Part shown: positions 31,695-44,494 of the stretch, piece by piece
Position numbering within the stretch: position 1 is the stretch's first letter
Layout of the letters: each line of letters begins with the position of its first letter
Assembly (NCBI GenBank): GCA_036867785.1
Contig: CP145413.1
Coordinates: 1,116,001 to 1,180,000, forward strand
From: Plasmodiophora brassicae
Lineage: Eukaryota; Endomyxa: Phytomyxea; Phytomyxea; Plasmodiophorida
DNA length: 64,000 nt
Direction: 5' to 3'
Position numbers and translations under genes: made by a program
Notes under the pieces: generated by a model
Databases searched by the model: none
What the model saw: only the letters and a program-made list of their open reading frames with translations
Told to the model about the DNA's origin: nothing

Positions 31695-32148
31695 GACCGA
31701 CGGCGCACACGGGCACAGCGCGCGCAGTCCGAGCAAGGGATGTCCTTCCGGCGTCCGCCGACAGTGGCCTCGTCAGACTCAGACGTCGGTCGTCGCCTGA
31801 CGCTACTTGCTGCTGGAAGGCCGCATTTGCACATGGCCATTTGCTTTACACATCGGTGTGTACAACCCAATCTGGGATAGTGTGCTACCTATGTAGTGCG
31901 TCAGGAAGCTTGTTGAGGTAGCGGTGGAGTTGCACGGCCCATTGCGCGACCAGGTTGACGTGCTTGATGCCAGCAGGATAGCAGATGAATTCGAAGCCCC
32001 ATCATGCACGTGCTGATGGAATATCCATGGATTCTAGAGGTAGCGGTGCTCATGCGCGACGAATGCCCAGCAATCCGACAGACGCGGACCTCACAATGAA
32101 TTCACAGAGGTGACATAACTCAACGAGATGATTTATGTAAGTACGGTG
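31695..32148. other. Intergenic region upstream of ING
   Basis: Only short open frames; the plus frames here are antisense shadows of ING exon 1. No gene, RNA or repeat recognised. Confidence 0.35.
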
Positions 32149-32603
32149 TTATTGAACCCGACCGCTTGCCAGCAGAACACGCACGATGCCATTACTCTGA
32201 TATTGGCGCGCCATGTTCAGTGCCTCATTGTCATTGGCAGCTGGGTCGGTTCTCGATCGGATCCCCGAGGAGGGCTTCCTAAACCGCTTCGTTCCTGTTC
32301 GCCGCCGGAATGACACGCGTATCCGCCAGAAGTCGACGCACACATTCAGCATGGCCTCCACGAGCCGCGTAACGAATCAATGAAGTCATTCGTCGCCCCC
32401 GGATCAACGCGCGCGTCGCCTAGCAGCACGCCGACCGTCTGCGTATGTCCACATGCTGCCGCCGTACGAATCGCCTCATTGTTCAATTCGCTGGGATCCG
32501 CCCAGTCGCACCGAAGCAGGTGACGTAGCAGATTCGCATAGCCATGTTGAGTCGCCCAGCAGATCGCAAATCGCCTTCGCTGCAACAACGTCCTGGCAGC
32601 CAA
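32149..32603 (-). pseudogene. Ankyrin-repeat pseudogene
   Basis: Three ankyrin units are readable but in different frames: 'AICWATQHGYANLLRHLLRC', then 'NNEAIRTAAACGHTQTVGVL' with 'LGDARVDPGATND', then (frame shifted by one) 'SLIRYAARGGHAECVRRLLA' with 'DTRVIPAANRNEA' and a stop. A last partial unit 'NDNEALNMARQYQSNGIVRV' is in a further frame. The frame changes fall within repeats, not at splice signals, so decay by indels is more likely than introns. The 'DP.A..NEAL..A...GH...VR.LL.D.RV' style is common in large protist ankyrin families. Confidence 0.6.
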
Positions 32604-33103
32604 TGCTCCACACCTTTGGCTGACTCTGCTCGACGCTTCAGACGCCCCACGTTTCGGTTCCCAGAACGGTCGCGCATCTTGACGCTTGTAACCGCTGGAG
32701 CGGGATGGCTATATGAAGTCATGCAAGACGGGGCTGATGGCAAACAAAGATAGACCGGGAGTATCCAGTAGGCGGCTCACCGCGACCATGTACGTACGTA
32801 CCGTGCCCCCCCAGTCGATCGCTTGGTGTGGTGTCTCCTGAGCCGCCAGAACGTGTTGCCCAGTCCAGCGTCATCCTCTATCCGACGTTGCGCTTACGTC
32901 CAACCTCCGATCCAGGGCCCTGCAACGCCCTGCATTTCGTCAGAGTAGGTGGCACCTTCGAGTGTATGGTAGCAAGGCTGTATTGTGCGCAGGTCCAAAC
33001 CGGGATGATGCCGCCAGTCGCAGCTGGCGTGCGGTACGGTATAAAACATATTTTTGCCTTTTGGTAACGGGGCCTGCGCATCGACCAATGGGCAAGATTG
33101 CCA
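32604..33103. other. Intergenic region upstream of VPS13
   Basis: No gene recognised. Presumably holds the VPS13 promoter; no strong TATA element was identified. Confidence 0.35.
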
Positions 33104-36100
33104 ATGGGCGTCGTCGTTTCTCGCGTGGCGGCGGCCACGGTCGACTGGCTATATCCTGGTCTGGCGATCGGTCGTCGGAACCGTGGACTCGACTGAGCAT
33201 CCTGTGGCACAGGCATTTCGTTCGGGAGGCTACACTGGCAGTTCGATGGTAAGGGGCCGTTGACCCGGGCGTCATGTGTATTCACGGTGGTCAGGCCCGT
33301 TGACGCTATACGATGTTACCCTTCCTTTACCGATTCTACTAGCCGAGCTGCACGATAACGGCATATTGTCCAAGATTGCTGGCCGTTGTTCTATTGGGTG
33401 TATCACCGTTGAAGCACCTTCATTGTGGAAATTCTGGGAACCCCCTCGAAAGGTCTTGCTGGACGACGTCCTCGTTGTTATCGAGGATCTCAGCACTGCC
33501 TCTGATAGCTCTCATTGGTTGGAGAAAAGTGAGGCTCATGACTTCCTTCTCTTACGCTTGGCCGACGTTCTCAATGGGCGCAGTGCTCTGTACCTATCTG
33601 ACCTCTCTCTTCGGTATTCATGTCGCCCGGCGAAGTGCACAACTACAGTCACCGCTTCGGCGCTGACGTCGCTGAGTGATAACGTCTCCTTATCCCAACT
33701 AGCACTCCATCTGTCCGGCTTCGAATCGCCTATTGTCTCGATGGCAGCTGTCAGCTTTTCATTCGGTGCATCATCAGACAGGCCGCACACGTTATCTATT
33801 GATTTCGTAAATGTGGACGCCGCCGATCGGCAACTGCATGTGTTAGAACAAGCGGCACGCTGTTGGTACGAGGCCAATGTTAACTCTCGACGTGCGGACG
33901 GTCTGCTGCAACCGTGTAAAACGGCAAAAGACCGCTGGCTGTACGCGTCAGATCAGGTCATGAAGCAACTCCATAATGCCCACGTGCACTCTGTTGCCTC
34001 CGATGATTTCTGGATGCTGTTCGTCAAAACTTGGAGATGGAAAGAACGCTGTGTTTACCTTAATGAGCGTTTGCACAATCGTCTCATCGTGGACGATCCG
34101 CTGTCGAAGGCGGAGGAAGCCGAACTCGCGAGGTTGCTGGAGAGAATTCCATCGCGATGGATACGCAAGTACCGTTTAACGTCCAAGTACGGCACCACAG
34201 CGTCTATCGAGGATGAGGACGACGATCACGACCGAACCCGCAACTCCGTTTGCTCTCGGGTTATGTCCCGGTTGCGTTTCGAGAAGGACGAAGGCGACGT
34301 CGCTTCGGATTTCGATGATTGTCACACGCCCAGAGCCTCGAGCGACATGTTTGCTTTGAACGCAATATTCCAACCGCTTTTAACGGAGCATTCGTTAGTC
34401 ATCATTTCCAATCGAAGCCTTGTCGCATACGCGTCCGATATCGACAGATGCGATGTGTGTCTTACAATGACACAAGTGACCATGTCCGGTATCCGGGATG
34501 TTAGCGTATCAGTTGAAACTAAAGTCGGTCATGTCGAATTCCACCCCTTGCTGGACACTGCAGGTTGTCCGGTGCTGTCGAGATTAAATGGACTTGACGT
34601 ATGTCCAACGCTGCGCGGCTCGTACTCTGCTGGACAATACGATCTCGAACTGTGCAACGCAAGTGTGACGTACTGCAAAGCGTTCTCCGACTTTGCCCTT
34701 CAAGCTTGGGCGCACATATATGGCTGTTCGTTCAAGAGAGAGCTGTTGGTTCCTGTCGGAGGGCAACAGCAGCAACGGGGGACTGGATTGGGCTTCTGTC
34801 TCAGCCTTGAAAATGTTGAAGTATCAACTTCTGGTGTTGAACCTGGCCCGAGTTTGATTATTCAGTCGGTGGCTCTGGTTGCTCAGTTGTTTAAGGATTC
34901 CAGTGACTCCTTTCATGAGCACGCAGGAAATGTTAAATTTAACTGTATGCGCCTTCGACCCGATGCCACTTCGTCAGCCGTTCATTTCGGGAGTTGCGAA
35001 CTCGACTTTACAGCCCGAACCCCTGGATATCTTGCTGAACACTGTACGTGTAAATACTCCATAGCCCTTTCTGAGTGCTCCATGTTCTCTCTGGGAACGT
35101 TTATTCTGTTTTACCGGCGCCTGATCTACGACAGTTCTGGGAGCGCTGTCAGTGTAGTGTGTCCAGGGCTCCATCTTTTCGTCGGGGAAACACCCTTGTC
35201 TCCGTCGCTCCGATTCTGCTCTCTTACATGCTCTCTTGACAACGAAGATCTGAATCTGATACTTAACGCCGACTCTGTTGCTGTGGACTGTTTGGAATCT
35301 CTGGGGGGTTCCATGCACGCTAAAGAGTTCGAAGCGTTTTGTCATCAGGCCGAATCTGGTGTCTACCAGATTGACGTGATTGTCGACGAAGGTGCTGCCC
35401 GGCTCTGTCCTACGCTGGACTGTAGCGCCGATTCTGCTATCAGCCTATTCGAATCCCATGTGCTGTCCTTGTTCAGGATCCAATGCTTAGGCTGCGAATA
35501 CCGGATCGATTCCTCGGCATTCTCTTTGGATTTCGCTGACGCTGAAAGGAAGCCGCTGGCATTGGTGCAGCTTAGAGACGTGTCCTTCAACTTCAAACAT
35601 AGCGCTCCCGAGTTAAACGATACCTTGACCCTAACGAATGCTATTATAGACGTTAATTCTGTCACTATCGCCAACACGAGTGCCACTGGGGGTGTGGAGC
35701 CATACATTCCTGTTGTGTTTACCTCTGGCTCACCCTCTAATGTTTCAACGGATACCCGATCTTTGCGGGTCTGCTTTGAAAGGGATTCTCTTGTCATCCA
35801 GCCCCAGTGCTTGGCCATAAACATGCAGTCGAAGCTCTGGATGGATTCGTTTCTTAACTTGTTCTCCTCTTCTGTCGCGACATTTCTTTTCCCTGTACTT
35901 ATAACTGGACAAAACCTCACTGTTTCCGTACCTCTTGATGGGGGCAGTGAAACGTTCCTCGACGCCTTAGATGTCTCCTGCCAGTCATTAGAGGTACGAC
36001 ATTGTGTGGGGCACAGCACTGACTTTTCCGTCTCTGGACTCATCGTCGGTTCGGGATTCCAGTTCGCGAAGGTGTCTGGAAGTTTCTCACGCGCTTCGAG

Positions 36101-39100
36101 TCCAATTCTGAAAGTGGATTCTCCGCTAATGGTTATTTCATCAATTCCCTCCAAATTTGTTTGTCCGTCTCCGAGCTTGTTTGGTGAAACCTGGACTACT
36201 GCTCTTCGTAATACTGACGTTGACATCTCAATTGCCTTTGTAACAGCGAAATCGGAGAGCATGTATGCGACTGCGTACAACTGCAAATTCATATTGAATC
36301 ATTCCCATGAAAGCAATAACTGGGCTTCGGTTTCGGTTTTGTCCACAGAAGTGTCAGTCATGGATTCGGTTCGTGGCGAACCCGTTCTGTCTTGCGTTGC
36401 TTCTTCCGAACCGCTTCGCGTCAAAGAGGGTGTTGCGGACGAAATCCCGTCGCTGATGCCTTGCTTTAGAGTCGAGTTGTGTGTCAATGACACATTGACT
36501 TTGCGTTCTGCGCTGGTCCGTGTTGGCCACGTGAAAGGTGATGCACCTTCCGGTCACCAAAGCTTCAAGGTATGCGTCCCTGAATCTCATCAGTATGAAG
36601 CCTGGGCGAATTGGGTCATCGGGTTTACCAAGCGGCTGTCTTTGGAAGTTGTATCTGTTGAGCTTCGCTTCGGGCCCGTTCTTCGCGTTGCAGACTTCAA
36701 ATATTCGCTCTGCAACTCAGACGCGTTTCACGTGATCAACTGGTCTATGACTTGGTCAATGCTGCACCTTGGGGCATGGGTTGATTTTGTCGAGGTGGAT
36801 GCTGGTCGCGCGTCTCTCTCATACGCTGCTGAGACTCGGCATGTCGCTGTTGAATTACGTGATTTCTTGACTGTCGTATGTTCTCCCGCGATGATCGCAT
36901 CAATTTCATTGTCCACTTTTGCTCAAGACCTTTTGAAGCTCTCAGACATGCCACAATTGTCGAGATTACACGCCGAGTTGAGCCTAACGGAGTCGTCTTT
37001 CGTGATCGTTGACAGCTTTCAAGGGAGGAAATCGCCGCTCCTCCGGGCTTCGTTACCGTCGTCAAGAGTGCACATGTATCCGCCTTTGATGTATTCTGCT
37101 TTGATGGATGTGTGTATCGATGTGTATCGCCCTTCAACGGATTCTTGGGAACCAGCGCTTGAAAGTGTCGCCATCAAGATGAACAAGGAACCCAAACCTA
37201 ATACGCCAAACGGTATTACGTACCAAGTTGTCACTTCAAGTCCGCTGGAGATGACGTTGACGCCTGGTCACGTGAATCAGATTCGTCGGTTTGGAGGGCA
37301 ATTATCAAGCTCTAATGACAGCGTCGATATTGACCGGCTGTCGGTAGTACCTGTCACTGTGTGTAATCTTCTTGGACTTGACATATGCATTCATTTCGGG
37401 CATGACGATTTCGATATTCCTTCTGGCAATACGTTTACCGCTCACATGCCAGCCGATTTCTCACCAGGCGTTGGATTATCGAAGCCGTATATGATTGGCC
37501 TTTCGTTCCCAGATGATGCAACCATCCATGACTTCGCCGTTAACGTAGCGGGGGAGACCGTGTGTCATCTGTCCAACGGTTGGATGGTCGTTTGCGATTC
37601 GTCGATCCGTGACGACGTACATGACATCACGTTTCATTCGCGCATGAAGGTTCACAACATGACCAACCTTCCTGTGGACGTCTTATTTACTATGTCGGAA
37701 TCAGTTACAAGTGCAAAGGACCTATCAGGTTTCTTTGGTCAGGTTAATTCTGATGGGCATTTGTGGGTTCCGATTGCTAGCAGCAGATGCGATCGCATTC
37801 AGGTACGGCAGCGAAACTACCAGTTCAGCTCGCCGTCGAGAGTGGGCGCTGTTCCTGCTGACCGCCGAAAGTCTGAGAAATGCGAGCACCTGATGTCTAT
37901 ATATGCGACGATGCGTCCCGAATCGGGCGGTATCGCCGAATCTCGTCGGCTAGTTGTATGCACGACCATAGATCCCAAGAGTGTTACTTGCGAGGTCCTA
38001 ATCAAACCTGTCTTCCTTATTGAAAATCTTACTCTGCTACCTGTACTCTATCGACTAACGGCGACGTTTGAGGGACAGTCGGCCTCCAACACTATCCTAA
38101 CGGAGGGTAGCATTAACCGCGCTGCATCTCTGCAGCTGTTCTCTGCACGGACGAGTTTCCGGTTACAGTTTCAGTATCCTGGCTGCTCTTGGTCTGACGC
38201 AGTGGACTGCGCTTGCGACAGCAGTTCGCTTCGAAATTGTCCTGACACGATTGCTTACATTCCGATTCGCGGTGCAGTATCACTCAATCAACTGGAGAAT
38301 CGAAACAATTCGTCGTCGCTGTTCGGCATGTCGACAGGTGATGATGAGCCTCCAGTACAGTTCACGCTGTGCTTCCGTACGACCATTGAACAGGGCTTGA
38401 GCCAGCATGCTGCGCTGTTCGCGCCGATCTGGGTAATCAATCGTTTATCGTCAGCAATTGAGTATAAAGAAGGCGGAGGCCCAACCGTCGTATCGCGCGT
38501 CGAACCTGGACCGAACCCTAGCATGGTGTCCCATGTCAGCAACAATACGGCGAACGTGCGAATCCCTTCGTTTTCGGCTAACTGGTCGTCGCCTTTGCCG
38601 ATCCTTTCAGGAGATCCTCTTCTACCGTTAGTTCTTGAATTCGGCCAGAACAAAAAGACAACAGACCTCGACACCGAAGATGACAGAGACAGCCAAGCCG
38701 AGAGCGAAGACACTTCTCGTTCTCCAAGCAGCCACCGGCATTGTCTGCCAAGCGTCGTGACTCTCATCCGACCTGCGCCACCTCCGTTCGACACCCACAC
38801 GAAGATCGTGACGCTAAGCGCGCAGTACTTCATCTGCAATCGTTTACCTGTCACTTTACGTGTCAGGCAGCCTGATTCTGATACGGAATTTAGTATCGCC
38901 CCAGGGGAGATGTTTGGGGACGTACTTTGGGAAGCCGGATTACCTAAAGTCGTTGCATGCGCAGCTGGACCGTCTGGGTGGACATCCCCTTTCGAAATTT
39001 CTTTCTGTGACGCACTTGACCTTCATCTACCTGGTAACAACAGTGTGCTCCCGGTGCCTTGGCTGCATGTTGACATTCAGGGTAGTAATGCCAACTCCAC

Positions 39101-42100
39101 AGTGTTCGCTGTCGTTTCTATCGCCAATCCGAACGTTGCACCTGCAGAGTTCGAAAACGCGACTCCTTTTGATGTCGTATTAGAGCATGAGGATTCCGCG
39201 ACATTTCGTGCCGTCGTCCCGAAGCGCTCTGTGGCGGCTTTCAGTTGGTCGGATCCTGTTTCACGCCTGGTTCGAATACGTTTGGATGGCGATCTTACTC
39301 ACACCGTTGACCTGAATGACGAGTCCATGTCGGCAGTCGTACGCATTGGAAAGTTCGAAGGTCGTAACGTATACGCTTTATCCTCAGTATCCGGCTCGGC
39401 AAACGTTATTCGCCTTGTTGATTGTGATGCCGATGATGGTCCGAGTACGACGCTTATGGAACCTCGTGAAAATTGCATCGGATTCGCGGGTCGAACCCTC
39501 TCGCACGTGATCTCATCTTTTCAGTCACGTATCGAGCTACTTTACGTCGGTGGAAAACCTTTACTGCAGTCGCTGCGAATATCGAGACTTCGCCTTGTCC
39601 CGAGCAGTAATGAAGAAAGTTGCCAGCCGAACGATACCGTGATGGTCCTCATCGTCAAGTCGTCCGTTTTCGAATACGCTGTTCGCTTTGACCGCGAGGA
39701 CGCTGCACTTGGCACACTCGACGTCCTGTTCGACCGTCAGGCTGATCCAGCGCTAGCTTTATGTGCACACCGAGTCGATAATGGTGCTCTTCTGTGGAAA
39801 TGCGGTATACCGAGTTCCTCCACGGGTGCTGTTGGGGAACAATGCTCTCCCGTGTTTGATGCTCATGGATCTCGTATTGGCCAGCTGCTCTATTCTGCTG
39901 AGCTGTTTGCAAACAGCACTGGAATTGTTAGACAGTTCGTCGAACAGGTTGGCCGTTCGCTGAGGGATCTCGTGTCTTTTGTCGAAGGCGAACGCCAACG
40001 CGCCTTTCAAGAATTCCTGGCATCGCGATGTTCGGGTATTCTCCCGGCAACAGCTAGCGACAGTGTTGGCCTTCCGCAGCCTCAAAGAACTTCGGTTCCC
40101 GGAATATTTGGACAGTTCGAACTTGGCATAATTGCTGCTGAAGCGCTTTCGCCTGCCCCCATATCCTGCTTTGCTTCCGTTCGTTACATGGAAGCACATG
40201 CGGCCGTCCACACGTTTGTTTGCAGTCCAACAACCACACCTATGTGGAACATAGTCCACGCGTTCCCTGTCCCGGATTGGTCGGCTCTGAATGCGCCCGT
40301 GCAGGTCACCATCCAGGAGGATGGCAATCCGAATGTGCTTGGTTCAGTTGAGTTCTCCCCGTCTTTGTTTGTTGAGTATCCCATCTTCCATACCGCTCGT
40401 CAATGGGTTGCTATCCCAAACAGCAATGGGCGCGTCTTGCTGCAGTTCCGGTGGACCAGTAAATGCAACGAGATTAGTGAGACGAAGTGCACTGGCATTT
40501 CGGTCCAGGTCTGTGTCGATTATTGCGGTGTATCCATTGTGGATTCTGCATCGGCGGTGGAACTAGCCCATGTTTCTGCACGCTTTTTGGTTGCCTCCCT
40601 CGACATAGCTGAACAAGAACGGGAACATTCATCCATCTGGTTCAGTATCTCTGACGTTCAGGTTGACACCCCTGATTCGGTCGCTGTTGATTCGCATTGG
40701 GCGAAGTGGGACGTTCCGACGCCAGTCCTGCGATTCAGTGCTGTCTGGAATTATTCTATGCCGCCTGCTGCTGTCCAGTATGCCAGCTTGGCCTTTCATG
40801 AGGTCACCGTGAACCTTGACGTCGGCTGGATGTGTGCCGTTATTACCACCTTCGACGATGTGTTCCTAGATCACCGTCATCCCGCTATTATCGATGGTTC
40901 CCAACCGGATGGCAGCGTTCTGCCGATGCCACTGTCATCTAATACGTCACTTACTGTTCGAGAATTTCATCTGTCCCCCATTTCTGTATCAGTTACGATT
41001 CTGGAGACAGGAAATTTCAGGGGTTCCCTTGGTTCGAATTCCAACCACGCGCGGCTTTCGCGTTTCAAAACGAACAACAGCGGTTCAAAGTTGATCACCG
41101 TCGATGGTCTGATCTTGAGCGGTGTCTCTGGCCCACTCGATCGTCTAGTGCATCGCCTACGACGACATATCGAGATGCAGGTGCTATCCGCTTTCGAAGA
41201 CCAAATGGCAGTCGTCCCGCAGTGGCCTCCTGACCAGGCCCAATGCGTGCAATGGGTGCCTCCGATCCTACCGCCAGGTTGTATTATATCCGGTCATAAC
41301 GCTCCACCGTCGTTCCCGGGTGCTGTTGCCAGCGGCCTTCGGAACAGCCTGCTACGGCAGGCGTCATCCCGTTCTGTATCCCCAGCTGGTATTTCAGCAG
41401 CAACAACTCGCGTGCATAGCATGCTGGCAATACCCCAGGGGCAAATGATGAACCAGCTCAAACGCGAGCTGGGTAAGGCAAAGCAGAACCTGAAGGCTAT
41501 TCCGAAAACAGCACGTGAACGACTATCTCTTGTTCCTGCTAGCTTAACGCGCCGAGGACATCCGGGGGTCATCTACAACGTACCATTGAAGCCCGAACCT
41601 CAGGGTTGCTTCGCTTCAGTTGCAGAGGAATCTGTCGGCGAGTTTGGTGCTGCTTCGAAACCGATGTTCTATTTCACGTCTGTCGGTGAGCCATGCGATA
41701 TGCCAGTGAAGGTCACCGGAAGCATGTCGCCCGTGTTCCAGATGGCCCGCGTTCCAAGGGCGTTCTACAATCAGTTCGGCAGCATCCGACCCTATGACCT
41801 GAGGGACGCTCTGGCATGTTTAGCTCTTCGCCAGAATGTGCCCGCTGGCCAGAACGAAGCCTTTGTCAGTCATGTCGCTTTTGCTGGTTCGAACTACGTT
41901 CTGCTTTGCAGCACCCAACGCATCATTCTTTGCAAGCTGACACCGACTCGTTCGGAGACCTGTTGGTTCATTCTCCTGCGGAATATCATCGTTGCCCACG
42001 TCACCGCCGGCCAACTCGTTATCAAAGCCAACGACAATCACGGTTTCCTAGATGCTTCGGGCATCGCGACATTCAGTACTGACAACGAAGTCGCCTTTGC

Positions 42101-44393
42101 GGTCGCATCAATTGAACCACGTGGTAAACTTGATGGGCCAGCCCAGGCGTCAGCGTTCGTCGAAGACGCCATGCGCTGTCGATCCATTCAAATATCAACC
42201 TATCCTGCTGCGACACAAACAGTGCTCCCCTATTCTTCATCAATCCTGGATGGGGTCCAGCGGCTTGAACCGAAATCACCAGGCGACACTGCGCCGTCGT
42301 TGCCGTCAGATCCACATGATCGACGGGACTTCCTTGAGCATGCGCTGTCAACCCGCGTCATTGAGCTAGGTGATGCGAGCATTGTGGACTTGCTACGACA
42401 GAGCCAGCTAGATTACCAGCGAAACGTTGTCGACGAAGCTCTCGTCGTCACGCTGTTGGGTATCCAGGGCCTTGACACTGATTCCGCCTCCAATGTGCCG
42501 TCACCTGCTGAGAGCATATTCGTCGAGCTGAAATCGGGCAACGGAGACGTTCGGCGTTCGTCCGTTGTCAAACGATCCAACGAAGGTTCTGCCGTATTCG
42601 AGGAAGAAGGCGGTGAACTGCGTTTTCCGGCAACTGGTTTCGGGACCGACTTTAAGGTCAAATTGTATTCCAAGAAGCACATTGGGGACGTCCTCCTCGC
42701 CGAAGGTGTCCTTGAGGTTCGCAACCTGGACTTTGACGTTGCCTATGATCGCACTTGTGTCGCAACTGGGAAATCGTCCTCGGCGAGCGTGCATCTGACT
42801 GTCCAGTGGCGGAATCAACGATTCGAGGATATCGGCAAGGCGATTGCCGACTGTGAACGACGCCACAGTCTTCTTCAGCGCCAGATCCAATGTTTGCGGT
42901 CGGCGCTATCGGATGGCGTCTCTAGCAGCCAGGTCAAGGAGCAGGAATGTGGTGCCGTTATGGAAGCACTCCATGACCGTATGCGCGAGATACACGTGGC
43001 GATGTCGATGATAGAGAGGCGGAACCGTGCTGGCGGAGGTCCAATCCGGCTGCAGATCCAGGGCGCACGCGGATTCGACGACTTGGACGCTGCCCAGTGC
43101 AGCATATCTGTCAACAAGATCCAGCATCGGTTTGACATCAAGCGCGATGGCACGCTGCAGGAGATTAACGAACTCCTGCGAGTTGACGCGCCGGTTCGAA
43201 CTTCGGATCGCATTAAGGTGAAAGTGACGTCGGGGAAGCAAGGTGCGGCCTGGAAGACCGCGTTCCCACTCGAGGCGCTGTTCGCCGACTCTGGTGCCGG
43301 TCCTGACGGTTCAACGGACCCGTCCGTCCACAGCGCCTGGATTGACATCTACAACGTCGACAAGACCGCCACCATCGGTAGTGTCTTCATCGTGGGGAAT
43401 TACATCAGCGACCGCTCGGCGCTACTCGAGGACGAATTACACTCGACGAGCCGCGACCTCGCTCTGTTCGAGTCCATTAAGTCGGCTGCCGAGTCGGAGC
43501 GCGGTGAAAGACAGGCGCAAGGTCAGCCGGGGGCGGAACCCGCTCCACGTACAGCCGCCGCCGAAGAGGGTCAAGCAGTCGACCCTCCCGCAGATGGCGA
43601 CCGCGATCACGTAACCGCCGCCCAGGTCGAAGCGAGCCCAGTGCCGAAGGCGGGGACGGCTGTCGATGTGCCAGCGGTTCCATCCCCTGCACCACCTGCA
43701 ATCGCCAAACCTACGACCGTCTGCGTCGCCGTGCAGACGGTCGACGTCGAAACGGACGAGGCATTCAGGGATCGCGACCGGCAGCTTCGCCTTCGTCTGC
43801 ACATGGAGATGGGGCATCGGCGTCAAAGGAAGGTGTTCGATGGCGAATTGCAATCCCTGAGCGCGACCCTCAAACGGCAGGCTGCCGAGCTGGAGGGCGC
43901 ACGTGGCCTGGCACGCTCCGCCAGGCTGAAGCTGGAAGCCGCCCATCACGAGATTCAGTTCTACCGGAAGCGGTTCGATGCATTCGCCGACAGCAAGAAC
44001 GCGGAGGTGTCCGCCCTGCAAGCGGAAGCGGCCGCCAAGGACGAGCAGTGCGTGCGCCTGATGGAGACGCTGAAGGACCTCGAGCGGAGGCACGGCCAGC
44101 TCCTCGCCCAGGTCGACAACGAGGCGTCGCTGAGGTCGCTGTCCTCGCGCATCGAACGAAGCGTCCTGCAATCGGACCGGGTCCACAGCGCGCTGGACGC
44201 TCTCCAGGACGACTTCGACAAGGTCGTCGTGAGCGAGGGCACACTGAAGAGCCGCGTCTCTGCACTGCGGGCCGAGCTGGCCGACGCCACAGCCGCCAAT
44301 GCGGGCCTGCTGCGCCTGCTGGCCTGCGAACAGGCGCGAACGCTCAAGGACGTCGCCGCGTTCGTGCGCACCGTCTCCAGGAAGCCCTGCTGA
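33104..44393 (+). CDS. VPS13: VPS13-family bridge-like lipid transfer protein
   Basis: Giant chorein-family protein that moves bulk lipid between organelles at membrane contacts. Two tiny 5' exons (33104-33158 and 33213-33248) join over introns of 54 and 46 bases to one uninterrupted exon of about 11.1 kb from 33295; the product is about 3,730 residues. The N-terminal chorein segment reads 'LHWQFDGPLTLYDVTLPLPI' and later 'SIGCITVEAPSLWKF' and 'KVLLDDVLVVIED'. Next are 'AKDRWLYASDQVM' and long beta-rich stretches typical of the lipid groove, including the adaptor-binding (SHR/VAB) part. The PH-like C-terminal module is 'EAFVSHVAFAGSNYVLLCST'. Beyond it lie C2-like segments ('DFKVKLYSKKHIGDVLLAEG') and a coiled coil of about 250 residues ending 'VRTVSRKPC'. 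The last part is not in human or yeast VPS13 and suits protist family members. Confidence 0.88.
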
Positions 44394-44494
44394 GCCGCAC
44401 GATGACCTGTGTTTAATATAATACCGTTATCGAGGCGACTGCTGGATAGATGAGCGCTGTGCCAATTTATCGGGGATGTGGATCGTTCTACCTG

